This document shows positions 21,622 to 33,239 of a DNA stretch of 64,000 nucleotides, piece by piece. The DNA comes from Periconia sp. R9002 (Eukaryota > Ascomycota > Dothideomycetes > Pleosporales > Periconiaceae). The notes under the pieces are model-generated. The model was not told the DNA's origin and did no database searches. It worked only from the letters and a program-made list of their open reading frames with translations. The translations under genes and the position numbers were made by a program. The stretch is from positions 186,001 through 250,000 of the forward strand of contig JAMAHW010000049.1 of NCBI GenBank assembly GCA_023627715.1. Direction: 5' to 3'. Numbering within the stretch: position 1 is the first letter of the stretch; each line of letters begins with the position of its first letter.

Positions 21622-23804
21622 TTGTCACTATAATTCTTTCTAAAAGCAAGAGAGCTGCGGATGATTGGTTGGATGTATAAATATGTGCAGGGCACTGAAA
21701 CCCTTCGTTTCGCGGGATGTGAAAATATCGTGAGGTGCGCCTGGAGAGCAACGGTACAAAATAAGAGGAATTGATACCCCTATTCAGAAAAAAATTATAA
21801 TCGAAGAATGAGACGAATGCGTATTGCGTACACTGAGTTGCGTTCGTGCCTCGTGTTTCGTATTCTTAAGTAAGTATACTTACGTGTGACGCTATATATA
21901 AGTATAGGTCCATATCTACCTGTTGGGCCCTTCTTGAATGCTTCCAGGTGTTTTTTACAGGTAGAAACGTTCTAATAGTTCAAGAGAAAAAGTCCAACTG
22001 TTGATTAGGACTCACATTTCTGGTCGGTGTCGGGCCTGGCCAAAAATAAATCAAACAGAAAAAAATGATGAGAAAGGTGGATTACCTGTACAATAAAAAC
22101 CCAGAAAAAGGAAAAAGGGGGTCGGGAATCATCATGGGACAAGCCGTCTGACTCGTACCTGCACATATATAAATTTACGCGGTAATGCATACATACGGGC
22201 TTCACGCTTACTGTGTCTACATCTAGTGTCATACCTGCAGTGATCCGTATATACATGCCGATGTATACTATCTTAAGCGATGTACTCTTGTTAGTTCCAT
22301 TACGCATACGTGATATTCTTAACTTTATATGCACAATGGCTATCATGGTGTTGGGTGTGTATGTAATGTACTGGCTTGGACTGGATGAGGGGTGTGAAAA
22401 CGACAGGGGTTAGAAGGGTGATTTGGGGGATACAATGGGATTGCTTTACAGGAACGAGGTGGGATTGAAGAAAGACGTAGGTCAGTCGTTTTTTGTCTTG
22501 TTTTGTTTTTGTGATAGGAGAAGTTGGCGGGTTAGATGGCGGATTGGGTTATTGAATTTGCAGATGGACATAGGTACTTGGCTGCAAGTAAAGATTACAT
22601 ACGACAACGTTGAACGCACTGTGCAATCTTTATATCTAAGAGTAGATTACGCACTTCTTTGATGATTAGTTCATACATCACAAATAAAACTAATTCTGTG
22701 GGACTGTAACCAGTTAAGACGCGCTCATACTTATATGTACCTATGCGTAGATGTAGGTTACCCACTCGCCCTTTGCCTCCCGACTAAAAAAACCAAACAG
22801 TGATCAAAATGAAAAATTGACAAATGCGAACATCGGAATTACAGAACACATCAATGATGTTAGGTGTCGAACTTCCTAAATAGGAGTTCCCAAGGGAAAT
22901 CAGAGGCCTATACTGTACTTTGTGTGGTATCTGCGCGTGTTCAACGCCATGTCTGTATGGTACTTTCCAATGTTGAAGCACGCAAAGACCGCTTTTCATA
23001 GATATACGCGTAGATTCAACGGTACTGATCATGCAATTGTGAGTCCAACTACTGATTTTGGAATACATGGGGTTATTTTCCCCACGCTTGCTCTCTCCGA
23101 TTTGTTGATGATCGCTGTGGATACCAGACTTGTGAGAGTATGTGATGAGAGCTTTGATCATTGGGCAGCTGCCTTGAAAGACGGGAGCTCGTATGCAGCT
23201 TAAAATGATTCTAGAGGATGCTTCCTCGCTGCATCCATTGGTCGCGATATATCATTGCTCAACTGAATTCACGCCTTAAATTCGCGATAAAGGGGGGCCG
23301 ACACAGTGCAGAACACACGGAAGCAGTTTTACAATGCCGGAAAGCAACCCGGTTCTATCTTGTAAAAACAGCAAACAGGAATTAATTGGATCTCCAAGTG
23401 GGAGCATGATGGTTTGTGTGTGTCTCAGTTGCAAGGCTTCAAACCTGGGCAAACATTGTTTCTAGTGGGTTGATACCATGCTCTGCAGCAAGCTCAAAGA
23501 AACAGCAACAAGCACGAGCAAAAATGGCGTAAAATCTTAAACATCACCAATGCGACTCTTAAAGCACAAACGCTCGACCCTTGTGTGATTGGCTTAGCTT
23601 AACTTCAGTGTAAATCTGTCTCACCCTCTTCAAAACCGCAAACCTCTAAAGTGGGATTGCTCGCGTGGTTGCGGGTCTTGTGGTTTGTCTCATCAAGGGG
23701 GAAAACATGTCAGTTTTCAATCACCGCTTTATTCTACGTTTGGGGGAGGGAAGCCAGACACGCTCTTAGGTGACTATAAATGGGGAGCCGCATCTTCTGA
23801 TTGA
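21622..23804. other. gene-poor intergenic region
   Basis: No gene can be supported. The left part is the NUP49 3' flank and AT-rich, with TATATATAAGTATA-like stretches near 21890. ORFs of up to 125 codons occur on both strands without domains. A TATA-like element for the next ORF is at 23774-23781. Confidence 0.5.
23774..23781 (+). promoter_or_regulatory. TATA-like element CTATAAAT
   Basis: CTATAAAT lies about 30 bases before the first ATG of the following ORF (23805). Transcription would then begin around 23800, which would favour a downstream ATG such as 23973 for translation. This is a motif match only. Confidence 0.35.
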
Positions 23805-24401
23805 ATGTCACCTGAACTCTCAAGCTCGACAACTACTTCAAACCGTACCTTACTGTGGTGCACATACACTAAAGAGATAATTCTGCAATTTCAACGCTTC
23901 AAAGACATCCGGATCTTCACGCCGCAAAGAAACTTCGCGCCCAGAACACGAGAATCCAGATTGAAACCGAGCATGGAGCGAAATACAATGAACGGGCCCC
24001 AAAATATAAAGACAACCCCGCCTTCTGAAAAGAGCAAAATGGACAAAGACGGAATCTACGTACCCTCTGTTTTCACTAGCACTTTCGCCAATGGTCAGAA
24101 CCAGGCGCTCTTTATTAGAACTGCAAAGAGCAACATAGCACCAGCAGGCAAAGCTAGAGACCGGGATGAGTGCTGGAGGTTCACGATCATCAAGGGCGTT
24201 GTTGATGTGGATTACACGAGTTCAGACCCAGGAGCGATCCAAATCGGAATCGGTAATGTCAAAGAGGAACATGTCGACTTGCTAGTGGGTTATTGTCGAA
24301 CTTTTCCCGTTCCCCCCGGCGCCAATGACACGGAGGTGTACCTCGCGTGGGTAGCACAGTTGCAGGAGGACCCTTTCTTTCGCAGTCATGTTTGTACGTG
24401 A
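23805..24401 (+). CDS. hypothetical protein, unrecognised
   Basis: The ORF encodes up to 198 residues. The first 55 or so look unlike folded protein, and the ATG at 23973 may be the true start, giving 142 residues. The region from about residue 80 on has balanced composition (DGIYVPSVFTSTFANGQ, then CWRFTIIKGVVDVDY and a Gly/Val-rich segment) and looks like a real small globular domain. I know no family for it. A donor-like GTACGT at 24394 lies just before the stop, so the 3' end may be spliced to further exons in 24404-24640. It stands alone in a gene-poor stretch about 660 bases before the kinase-like gene. Confidence 0.45.
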   Translation: MSPELSSSTTTSNRTLLWCTYTKEIILQFQRFKDIRIFTPQRNFAPRTRESRLKPSMERNTMNGPQNIKTTPPSEKSKMDKDGIYVPSVFTSTFANGQNQALFIRTAKSNIAPAGKARDRDECWRFTIIKGVVDVDYTSSDPGAIQIGIGNVKEEHVDLLVGYCRTFPVPPGANDTEVYLAWVAQLQEDPFFRSHVCT

Positions 24402-25063
24402 AGAGATGGTGTGGGAAAGATGTCGCGATGTGGATTCTCGGCGTTGAGGATGTACATTCCCATGGTCACATTTTGGTATGGGAGTTGGATCACATTGAAT
24501 TTTGGATTATGTGTGGAGGGGAGAGAAAGAGCGGTTTAGGGTGGTTGCGAATCTTTCCTCGGGGTATCGTTGAGAGGATGTTTTGCGTTTCGTTTTTCTT
24601 TGTGTCTGTCAAGGGCAAGGGAAGAACGTGTTCAGACTAGCCGACACATGGCTGGGTATGTTTCTTTGATCTCGCAATCCCGCATTCGTTTAGATGGCGT
24701 CAGTGTTATTGCACCAGTCAAAGGAGATATATCGTCAAACCGTGTCTGCACAAAGAGAACCGAATAAATGTGTGGTCCTTGCGATTTTGTGATCCCTCAT
24801 TCCTATTGAGGGCGGTTGGTTTCGTGCATCTGAAAGGATGAGGATGATGGCACAAAGAAAAAAAATCATGTTGTTCCAAGCCGTCTCTGAAGCCCTGCAA
24901 CCAGCTCCTATTGTCTGCTGTGCAATCTTCTGTTCGCGTCTCGCTCAAAGAACACACGGTTATCTACCATCAACATAAATATTTCAATCAGAGCCGGCCT
25001 CATAAAAACTTCAACCATTTTCTGATTCCTCCCCTTTTCCCATGAAAGACTCTCTACTTCGTT
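24402..25063. other. intergenic, possible further exon of the preceding ORF
   Basis: The first 240 bases keep an open frame with protein-like composition (Trp, Gly and Glu rich), so they could be a missed exon of the preceding gene. The rest looks like promoter of the following kinase-like gene. Confidence 0.35.
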
Positions 25064-26215
25064 ATGCTTGATTTTCTCGAAGAGCAAAAGCGGGTGTGGG
25101 GCAGCAATGAGTCCTTTGCTATTCTGAAAAGAGAGCTTCATGGAAATGAGTATTACCCAAATAAGGACTGGAAACTCTTCGTAGCAGCTGATTTCAGTCT
25201 CCCATTCTGCCGCCCAGACCTTCCCAGTCCGCTACCCACCCTGGAAGAAGCCGAAGCCGCGCTTCACTCGGAAAACAATCTGACAATCAATCTTCCTTGT
25301 ACTTCAAAAGTCGTCAGAATCCGAGACTACGCGGTAAAGGTGACAGATAATCCGAGGTTTGTGCAGGTATGTATTACACGTCTTTACCTTAGGAGATGCT
25401 CAAGAAAGCTGATCCTCGTGTAAAAGGAAGCTGAAAATTTGTGGTATCTGGAGAAACACTGTCCGGATCTCAAAGTCCCAAAGTTATATGGGGCTACCAA
25501 GTATGGACCAACCAATGAACGGGAATTTTCCACTTATCTCATCATCACCGAGTACATCCAGGGTAAATCTTTGTATCAAACGGACTTCAAGGCTTTGTCT
25601 TTTGACCTAGCCAAGAAGGTTATACAGAAATTAGGAGAGCAGATGCGAATTCTACGAGCAGTTCCACCACCTGAACCCTGGTACTATGGCCGAGTTAATA
25701 ATCAAAGCTGGCAGGTCGGCACCCTCAACTTTTTCAGAAACCACAGCGTCGAGCGTGAATGGGTCGGGCCGTTCCACTCTCACAATGAATTCGCCATGGA
25801 ACTCTATAACACTGGGCTAGCGCATCTGACTGCTACTCGTAATGCTAGAGACGGGTTCGGCGGACACACTACGGCTTACCTTGAGCAATACGAGGAGATA
25901 ATAAAACGCCAGCCGACGGGTAGTCACCTGGCCCCCGCGTTAACCCATACCGACCTCGCAATGCACAATGTCGTCCTCAAAGATGACCCGCTCAACGTCG
26001 ATGATCCCGAGATTTACATCATTGACTGGGGGGAGATGTCGTGGCTGCCTGCCTATTTTGAGGAGGCGAGGACCATTTCAAAAACTGGGCCCTGCTATCA
26101 GATGGCCGTTTACTGGTACATGTGGGAAGTGCACCACAAAGACGCAAAGTACGCTGGCCTAGACATTGCGCAGTTCATGGCCAACTTCTTGGAAGCGACA
26201 GGCCTTGATGGATAG
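25064..26215 (+). CDS. aminoglycoside phosphotransferase / choline kinase-like protein
   Basis: This is a protein-kinase-fold small-molecule kinase of the fungal APH family (PF01636 type). Exons are 25064-25366 and 25427-26215 with a 60-base intron (GTATGT/AAAAG) between codons, giving 363 residues. Seen: a b-strand/Lys region (VRIRDYAVKV, then EAENLWYLEKH as the alpha-C equivalent), YLIITEYIQGKSL at the hinge, the catalytic HTDLAMHNVVL (HxDxxxxN) near residue 275, and IIDWGEM near 299 as the metal-binding Asp motif. All catalytic residues are present, so it is probably active. The substrate is unknown; in fungi this family has expanded and rarely acts on antibiotics. The first 60 residues are outside the family core. 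Confidence 0.85.
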
Positions 26216-28972
26216 GTTTGAAAACATCAAAGGAAGGATCGAGACTGGAAGGACATTCGTTTCGTGGGATCTGTTTTTTTTTTGTAACGCGTTTAGTGTA
26301 TCCCGTAATGTTCCTCGTTTAGTATAATTCGTCGTGTATCTCGTAGGTAGTATTAAACCAAAGATATCAATTCGCGAAGGCCTTTTCGACGTGTCCATAT
26401 GAGGATTGGTACCTACCTGCGCACATCTCGTCATCTCGACGCGGGCAGTCTTCCACCAACAACCAAGGGTTGAGAGGGTCATCCTCGAACGGAGTGAATA
26501 AATGATGAACACAGCAGAACAACGTATTCATGATTTTATAGTACGAAATTTCTTCCAAGGCTGGCGCCCCAAACTCGATCCAATCAGAAAATTTCGAGAG
26601 GGAGTTCTTTTGGTGGTTCCAGTGTTCGAGTAGCACTGAGGATAAAGAAAAAGGGTGTCGTTGAGAGATGGATGGACTAGTCCTGATAGGGCTAGCATCT
26701 AGACTGGGCATACTCCTCCCTGCCCTACTCTACTGCCCTTTTTTTATGATAAGTTATGTAGAAAAGAAGGAAATGCCATCTTTGAGATATGTAATCATTG
26801 GTGTCGATGTGTGCATGCCGCGGCCGGGGACGTGTTTGTGACATTAATTCTACGTCGATACCTACATACCGGTAGTTGTGCGATAACATCTGATGTGGTA
26901 CACTACCAGTCCACTTTTCCAAGCCATGTCAGATTGCGCAAAGGTGAACAGACAAGATCTCTCTCTCTCGGAATCTGGGGGATAGGTGCGTGCCGACCGG
27001 GTACCTGAAAGCCAGGGCTGTGGAAAAGTAGGAGAGGCATGCCCAGGTACATGCATTGAACTGTAGGTACCTATATGTAAGTAGCTAGCACGGTTGTACT
27101 GGAGAATGTCCAATGTATTGGCTGCTGTAAGGGCGCCTGGGAGTGGCGAGAGGTGATTGGTGGACAAGGAAGGGGAGGGGGGTGAAGTGGGTTCACCGTT
27201 ATTTTGACCGCTAACGTGGTTCCACACGTCGGTCGCGCGGCACCCAGGAGGGCTTCCCCGGCCAGCAAGTAATGTACTCTTCAAGGTTAGATGTTATGTT
27301 TTTGGTCTATTGAGCGAGGTGGATCTGTCTCGTATTATCGCTACGGAGGGAGTGAGGGAGTGCAAATGAGAGTGATGAAGGGAGAATTAAACAAAAAAAT
27401 AAAAAAGGTCCAGTGATAGATAGAGTTGGACCCATTCCACGATTTTGATTCTGGTGTCAATCCCGAGAGTAAAAATAACCACCTTACCTCGTGGATGGCG
27501 CATGGTGATTGACAACCAGCATGATTAGGGAATTTTAGACTCTGGAGGGCTGAACCAGGGCCTGGCCTGGCCGGCCCTGGACCCTATAGGCGCGTGGAGA
27601 GATACGATTTTCCACTCATACTCATGGCTGAAACGGCACGAGTGCCAGTCACTGCTAGACGAACCGGCAACTGTAGCGACCCAGGTTGCGAGAGTGCAAA
27701 AAAGCAAATGGAAGAGACTTCGAACAAGGCCAAAATGGCGGAGCGGAGAAAGGCCCGACCAGGGCGGCGATCTTTTTCTGATTTTCTTCTTCTTCTGTCA
27801 GTTATACCTTGGGTATAATTTCTCGACCCTGTTTCTGGCGCCGTCACGTCACACGTCATAATCAAACACACCGAAACAATATTGGAATAGAGCCAAAGGG
27901 GGGCGTTGTGCTGGCTGCATGCCAGATGAGGACAGGACATCAATGCCTCCTCTCCTTGCGTCACACTTGACGATGGATGTAATCGTACAGTAGGTAGTTG
28001 GTTTGTAGCTCACTCAGCCTCCTCTGACTGGCTTCCTGACTGTACTCGATCGTGCCTGCCCTCCACTTCATCCCTCCTCTCTCTCACTCCCTCACAATCC
28101 ATCTCTTATTATTTACCTACCACCATTCCTTGTCAGCGCATCCCGTCCATCCCGTCTCATCGCGCATTGCTCCACTCGCTGCCAATCCCTTGGTTGCTGG
28201 CGACCCGTTTTTTGCATCTGCACCCACAGTACAGTGCAGTGCAGTGCACCCACCCATCTTCCAGCTCAGAGACCGACTTTGCTGTGCTGTCGCTGCTTTT
28301 GGCTGCACCGTTTTCTCAGCCATTAGCTGCCGACGGTCCATGGACTAACAACTGCCTGTTATCCACCTTAGCTACCCACTGTCCTGCTCTACCCTTCTGT
28401 TCTGCTCTGGTTCTGGGCCGCCATCAACACCAACCCCATCACCAAGTGGACCACCACCCCCAGTGCTGCGGCTCTAACGACTCGCGTTGCGTTGCGTTGC
28501 GTTGCGCTACACTGCTCCTTTGCCTTTGCCTTCGCCTTCGTCGCCTTGCTCGTTGTCGTCAACCTTACCGTCGTCTTCCTCTCCTGCGTCAGCAGGCTGC
28601 CGAATCCGCCCACCATGCCCTCCCGCCGCTCCAGCGATACAAGATAGCCCGCCACCCACCCCCCTCCCCTCCCACAAGTGGCCACTCGCATCTCGCATTC
28701 CAGCCAGCGCACACACCCTCACACCCACAACACGCTGCACGCTCGCGCAGTCACGTTTGGCCCACCTGCTTTCGCGATCCACGACGACACCACGCCCTCT
28801 TTGATTAATAAATCGCCCACACCACCACGCCTTACCGTTATTATCATCGCACCATTCCCACAACCACCGCTGCTCCCCCCTGCCTCAGCAGCGTCACCTA
28901 CCCCCCTGTCTCCGACGCTCGGGTTCCGCCTCTCATCACGGCGCCGCTGTTTCGCGCCAACGCTCGAGCCTG
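26216..28972. other. gene-poor intergenic region with long 5' leader of next gene
   Basis: No gene is supportable from 26216 to about 28000. Regions near 27171-27190 are G-rich. From about 28020 to 28972 the plus strand is C/T-rich and contains a 5-base tandem repeat; this resembles the promoter and long 5' UTR of the large gene starting at 28973. The overlapping ORFs there are low-complexity artefacts. Confidence 0.5.
28484..28506. repeat. (GCGTT)n microsatellite
   Basis: GCGTT repeats four times plus a partial unit. It sits in the pyrimidine-rich leader of the following gene and is a candidate length polymorphism. Confidence 0.8.
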
Positions 28973-31582
28973 ATGTGGCTCTTCGGCCGCCGCAAGGCCG
29001 CTAAAGTCAAACGGCCGCCCAAAGATGTCGCAGAGCCTGCCGAACGGCCTGTCGCAGCCCGCGTCCATGCCTTTGCCAACAACGACGTCTTGAGGAGTCC
29101 ACCTAGTCGACGTAGCAGTCGCCGCAGGCGCACCAGTTCACGCTCTAGTACTTCCCTGCGCGACCCGAATACCCACTCGCCCAAACCACACCCTCTCCAC
29201 GATGCGGACCCTGCGCTAGCACCCAAAAACCAGGACATCCCTCGACACAGAGCCGAAGCTCTTACAGCTCTGCCCAACTCACGGCCGCTGGCCCAAAGTC
29301 CCCATCTCAGGTCCGTTTCTCAGCACAGCGGTATCCCATACAATTTTCACCAAAATTCCCATTCGAGCCTCCCTCCCCACCACCACAGCCAACAACGCTC
29401 TTCCCGCCTGCAACGATCGCAATCGACACGCAAGCCCGCCAACGACGCCGACCCAGTACGCCGCAAGTCCACCAAGAAGCAGAAGCGCGAACACGAACAG
29501 CTCCGAGAGGAGGAAATCAGAGCCATGAGCCTCCCCATGCCGAAGAAGCGGCCGGCGGGCAACTCGGCCAGCATGCTGCGTCGAGACAGCAAAAAGGTCA
29601 AAGGGGCTCTCAACCACCGCTTCGAACGCCCGGTCTCCAACGTCTCTCTCCCACCCGAAGACTCGATACACTCTTCCATGTCCTCAAACTCCGACTCTTA
29701 CAACTATCGCGTGAGCGCTCTCGACATGTTTTCTCCCCGCCCAACCATTCGATGTTCAGTGGGATCACAATACTATTACGACAACCTGGGTACTTCGCCC
29801 GTATCCAACAAGAGCAGCAAGAACACGCCGCGAAAACGAGGAATATCCATTCTCAAGGAAGATGTGGGCGACAAGCGCACCAGTAGAATAGACGATCTTG
29901 CAGATACGCTGGATGCTGGAGCGTTGAGAGAGATTTTGGAGCGGGACAAGCGGCGCCGAGACAAGAAGAGGAGGGCTGAGGACGAGCGGTTACGCCGCAG
30001 GTTGGAACGTCGAGCAGAGAAGCAAAGGCTCGCAGAGGGAGACGGCGACAGTCTTTCCACTCCGCGAAGACAAGGGCGTGGAGCGGCAGGTCTTGGTATT
30101 GAGAGCGAAACTGTACCCGCGCCAATGGAAGACGTTCGTCCTTCAACCCCTCAACAACCCCAACAGCCCCAACCGCAAATACCCACCCAAACTTCCACCA
30201 CCGAATCCGAAAACACCCAATTGCCTACACCCGCACAGTCACCCACAAAGACGGAACGAACAAATCAGACGTACACTCCCCTGGACAGCCCTGCCGAAGA
30301 ACCTGTCGTATCAAGTGCACAGCAGGCCGTTCGCTATTCCCGCGGCAGCGTTTCCGGCCCTGGCCATGCTCGGGGGCCGTCTAATGTCTCACATCTCCCG
30401 GAACTGGTATCCAAGAGAGAGGCCGAAAACGCACCCATTGCGTCGGTAGATCAGACTTACGATCCCGTGGCCAGTGGATCTTTGCATGCCGTGGAAACGG
30501 CTGATACCGCAACCACACCCAAAGGCGCTGAGAGCCGCCGTAGTTCTGAAAGCAGACGAACGAGCTATTTCACATCGTTTTTCAGATGGGGAAAACGTCG
30601 CCGCTCGCAAGATCCTAATCACACCACACCATCGGAGGCTTCTTTTTCCAACACGTCCCGCGAATCCATGTCCCGCCAACCACTACCAGCACATTTAGTG
30701 GCTACTGCCCCGACTGCCCCCATACAGATTAAGCGCCCGGCCAATGTTCCACGCCGAACCATGTCGAAATTCAGAGAAGATCTCCCAGAGTTTCCAATGT
30801 CACCGCCGGATTCCCGGGTACAATCACCCGAAGTCGTAACAGGTGGCATTGCCGGTCGGCGTAGAAGTCGACGCCCTGCTGAGATAAGTGTCGAATCCAG
30901 CAGCCCTACCACGGGTGGTAGAACCGACTCACCGGTTAGCCCGGGGGTTCCGAACGCCGGTCTCATGTCACAATCGCTTGCTTCTGTCGACTCGGAAGGC
31001 TCATGGTTATCTGGAAGGCCCATGAAGCGCGCATCAAACAAATCATACCTTCGCTCCAGCGTCGGTTCCGCTTCGGCTCTTAAACGAACGGAAGGTTTCA
31101 ATCCCTCCTACGAAGAATTAGCTATTCCAGATGACGAGTACGTCAACAAGCAATCACGAACCGGCGACCACGGACAAACTGCTACCAAAGTTGAGGATCT
31201 AGTCGAATCGGATGATGAAGAAGAGGCCGCCGCAGTCGATAGACCGTCCCAGGAAGAAGACGAGGATGAGGAGTACGTCAAAAGTGGCGTCGGCCGCCAG
31301 CCTACCATCGTCTACCGACAAGCACGCGTAAAGTCCACCGAGGGGCTCTTGTCATTTTATCAGCACGACAATACCGGAGAGTTACCCGCCTCTTCCTCCG
31401 CCGCTGAAGTCGCCGAAGGTGATTCGCCAACCTCTGATGGTGAGCCCATGTCGGTCCAACGGGCCAAGAGCATCGATCTGGGCAAGCACCACGTACGACA
31501 CCTCAGCGCCGGATCAGCTAGGCTTCTGGACATTAAACGTTCGAGCTTATCGTCGCAAACCCGATCGCAGCAGGATCAATGA
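28973..31582 (+). CDS. large disordered Ser/Arg/Pro-rich protein, conserved-type, function unknown
   Basis: A single uninterrupted frame encodes 869 residues. It starts MWLFGRRKAAK and is highly basic for the first 60 residues with RRSSRRRRTSS-like tracts suited to nuclear targeting or phosphorylation. A short structured island near residues 300-350 (DDLADTLDAGALREILERDK followed by a Lys/Arg/Glu-rich helix) is the best candidate for a conserved coiled coil. The rest is Ser/Pro/Gln-rich with acidic runs near residues 740-765 (SDDEEEAAAV, EEDEDEEY). I know similar proteins in other filamentous ascomycetes only as unnamed. A role in cell-cycle or polarity signalling would be a guess. The ATG chosen is the first in a frame that is codon-biased from its start. 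Confidence 0.8.
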   Translation: MWLFGRRKAAKVKRPPKDVAEPAERPVAARVHAFANNDVLRSPPSRRSSRRRRTSSRSSTSLRDPNTHSPKPHPLHDADPALAPKNQDIPRHRAEALTALPNSRPLAQSPHLRSVSQHSGIPYNFHQNSHSSLPPHHHSQQRSSRLQRSQSTRKPANDADPVRRKSTKKQKREHEQLREEEIRAMSLPMPKKRPAGNSASMLRRDSKKVKGALNHRFERPVSNVSLPPEDSIHSSMSSNSDSYNYRVSALDMFSPRPTIRCSVGSQYYYDNLGTSPVSNKSSKNTPRKRGISILKEDVGDKRTSRIDDLADTLDAGALREILERDKRRRDKKRRAEDERLRRRLERRAEKQRLAEGDGDSLSTPRRQGRGAAGLGIESETVPAPMEDVRPSTPQQPQQPQPQIPTQTSTTESENTQLPTPAQSPTKTERTNQTYTPLDSPAEEPVVSSAQQAVRYSRGSVSGPGHARGPSNVSHLPELVSKREAENAPIASVDQTYDPVASGSLHAVETADTATTPKGAESRRSSESRRTSYFTSFFRWGKRRRSQDPNHTTPSEASFSNTSRESMSRQPLPAHLVATAPTAPIQIKRPANVPRRTMSKFREDLPEFPMSPPDSRVQSPEVVTGGIAGRRRSRRPAEISVESSSPTTGGRTDSPVSPGVPNAGLMSQSLASVDSEGSWLSGRPMKRASNKSYLRSSVGSASALKRTEGFNPSYEELAIPDDEYVNKQSRTGDHGQTATKVEDLVESDDEEEAAAVDRPSQEEDEDEEYVKSGVGRQPTIVYRQARVKSTEGLLSFYQHDNTGELPASSSAAEVAEGDSPTSDGEPMSVQRAKSIDLGKHHVRHLSAGSARLLDIKRSSLSSQTRSQQDQ

Positions 31583-33239
31583 TAAGTCGGCTTCGATCGA
31601 CCATTTCTTTTTCTCATTTGCTAGCATTTTGTTCTCAACAGAAACAGGAGGAGAGACTTGAAAACACACCAAGCACACCACACACACGACTTTGCCGGAC
31701 CGCGCCATTCCTTTTGCAATTTTCCTTTGTCGTACATTCAGTCCTTACCATCCTACCACTCACCCTAGTCTGTCCGTCGACAACCCATTTCCTTGCTATG
31801 TCATTGTCACTTTTTCCTTTGTCCCTTGAAAGTTTTTGCTTTCCCCTGGGAATGGCAAGTGTCGTGCGTGTTTGGTTGTGAGTGTGTATGAAGTACTTTA
31901 CTTCCATCTCTCTGTAACGGAGACTTAACAAAGCAAGTGAGACGAGGAATGGGAGAAAGAAGCGATGAATCTAGCTGATTTCTTCTTGTTTTGCCCACAG
32001 TTGTATATATACCATCTTTTGTTTTCTCCTGGGGAAAAGTAGTTCATTTTGTGTGTTTTTGCCATCTGGGATGACAACCTTTCGACACACGAATTAGCTA
32101 CGTCCTCTCTACCACTACACTTTTTTTTTCTGTTTAATGTTTTACAACTACAACCCCCCTTTTTTTTATTTAAAATACATAGAGATGATGCTCACCACGA
32201 GCACGAGAGCAAAAGTGAATGGAACGAATGAGGCGAGCACAGGCGTTTTTTTGATTTTTTGATTTTCGATTTGTGCTATAGTGTACTACCGACATACATG
32301 GGGCTTTTTTTTTCTTTCCATTGGAATTAGAATCTTTTAGACCTTCCCCGGGCTGTTATGCGTTGTTGCATCTCCCTTACATTGAATGTGAAGGGAGGAG
32401 ACAGGGAGGGCGGAATATATTCATTCTCTCTGTCTTTTGCCTTGTCTCGTTTGTCTATGTAGACTTCAAGCTACGATATCCTGGGTTTTCCTAATCTACG
32501 AAATGGAGAAGGGGGCTTATTGTTTGAATTGTTGGGTTGGTATATACATGGTCAGGCACTCTTGTGTTCAAATGTGATGATTAATACAGTACATAGAGGT
32601 ACATACGGATGGTGGGGTCGTTGGGCTGGCCTTGGGCAAGCACGTCATCAGAGACAAAGTCGGCCGGCAATCAGTACCTAGCCCTCATCATTTATCATCA
32701 ATCCACCACCCGCCGCGTCCCTTCCCTTAGCCTAGGTAACTTTCTGCTGCCCTTTTCTCTTCCCTTTCTCCTTCACACACCCAAACTCATCCACCACGCT
32801 ACATAACCCTCAAAGTAACTAGGTACGTCGCTTTTCCTCTGGCCCTTCTTTTTCCCGGACTGCGATTTTTCTTTCCCTCGACCGCCTGCCCCTCCTTCGC
32901 ACGCGCACGACCCCTACTGCTACCACTGCCACTACTACTGCCGCGTCTTTGCCGAAAAATAAGCGTAGTATCTCCCTGCCGTCCCTGGTCATGGAATTGT
33001 AATCGCGGCCGCCGACGGAGTGATTCCAAAACAGAGAGAAAAAAAAACAACCTTCTCCATCACCCATTCATCAGTCAGACTAGGCTCGCCTGTCTTTGAA
33101 ATCAAAGATTCCCGTCTTCCCTGCACACGCGCCACATTTTGTCTCATTACTTAGCACTACTTGCATCATTGGCGCCCCCTTCCCTTCTTGTCTCTCCCTG
33201 TATATCCTCCTCGTACACACGCATCTACGTATATATACC
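31583..33239. other. intergenic: 3' flank of the large gene and thioredoxin promoter
   Basis: Nothing coding is supported. The left 600 bases are T-rich and resemble a 3' UTR. CT-rich runs from about 32700 to 33230 form the thioredoxin promoter, which ends in TATATATACC immediately before the first ATG. Confidence 0.5.

Noticed and set aside
22784..23161. 125-codon minus-strand ORF
   Set aside because: No domain, mixed composition, and no nearby gene context.
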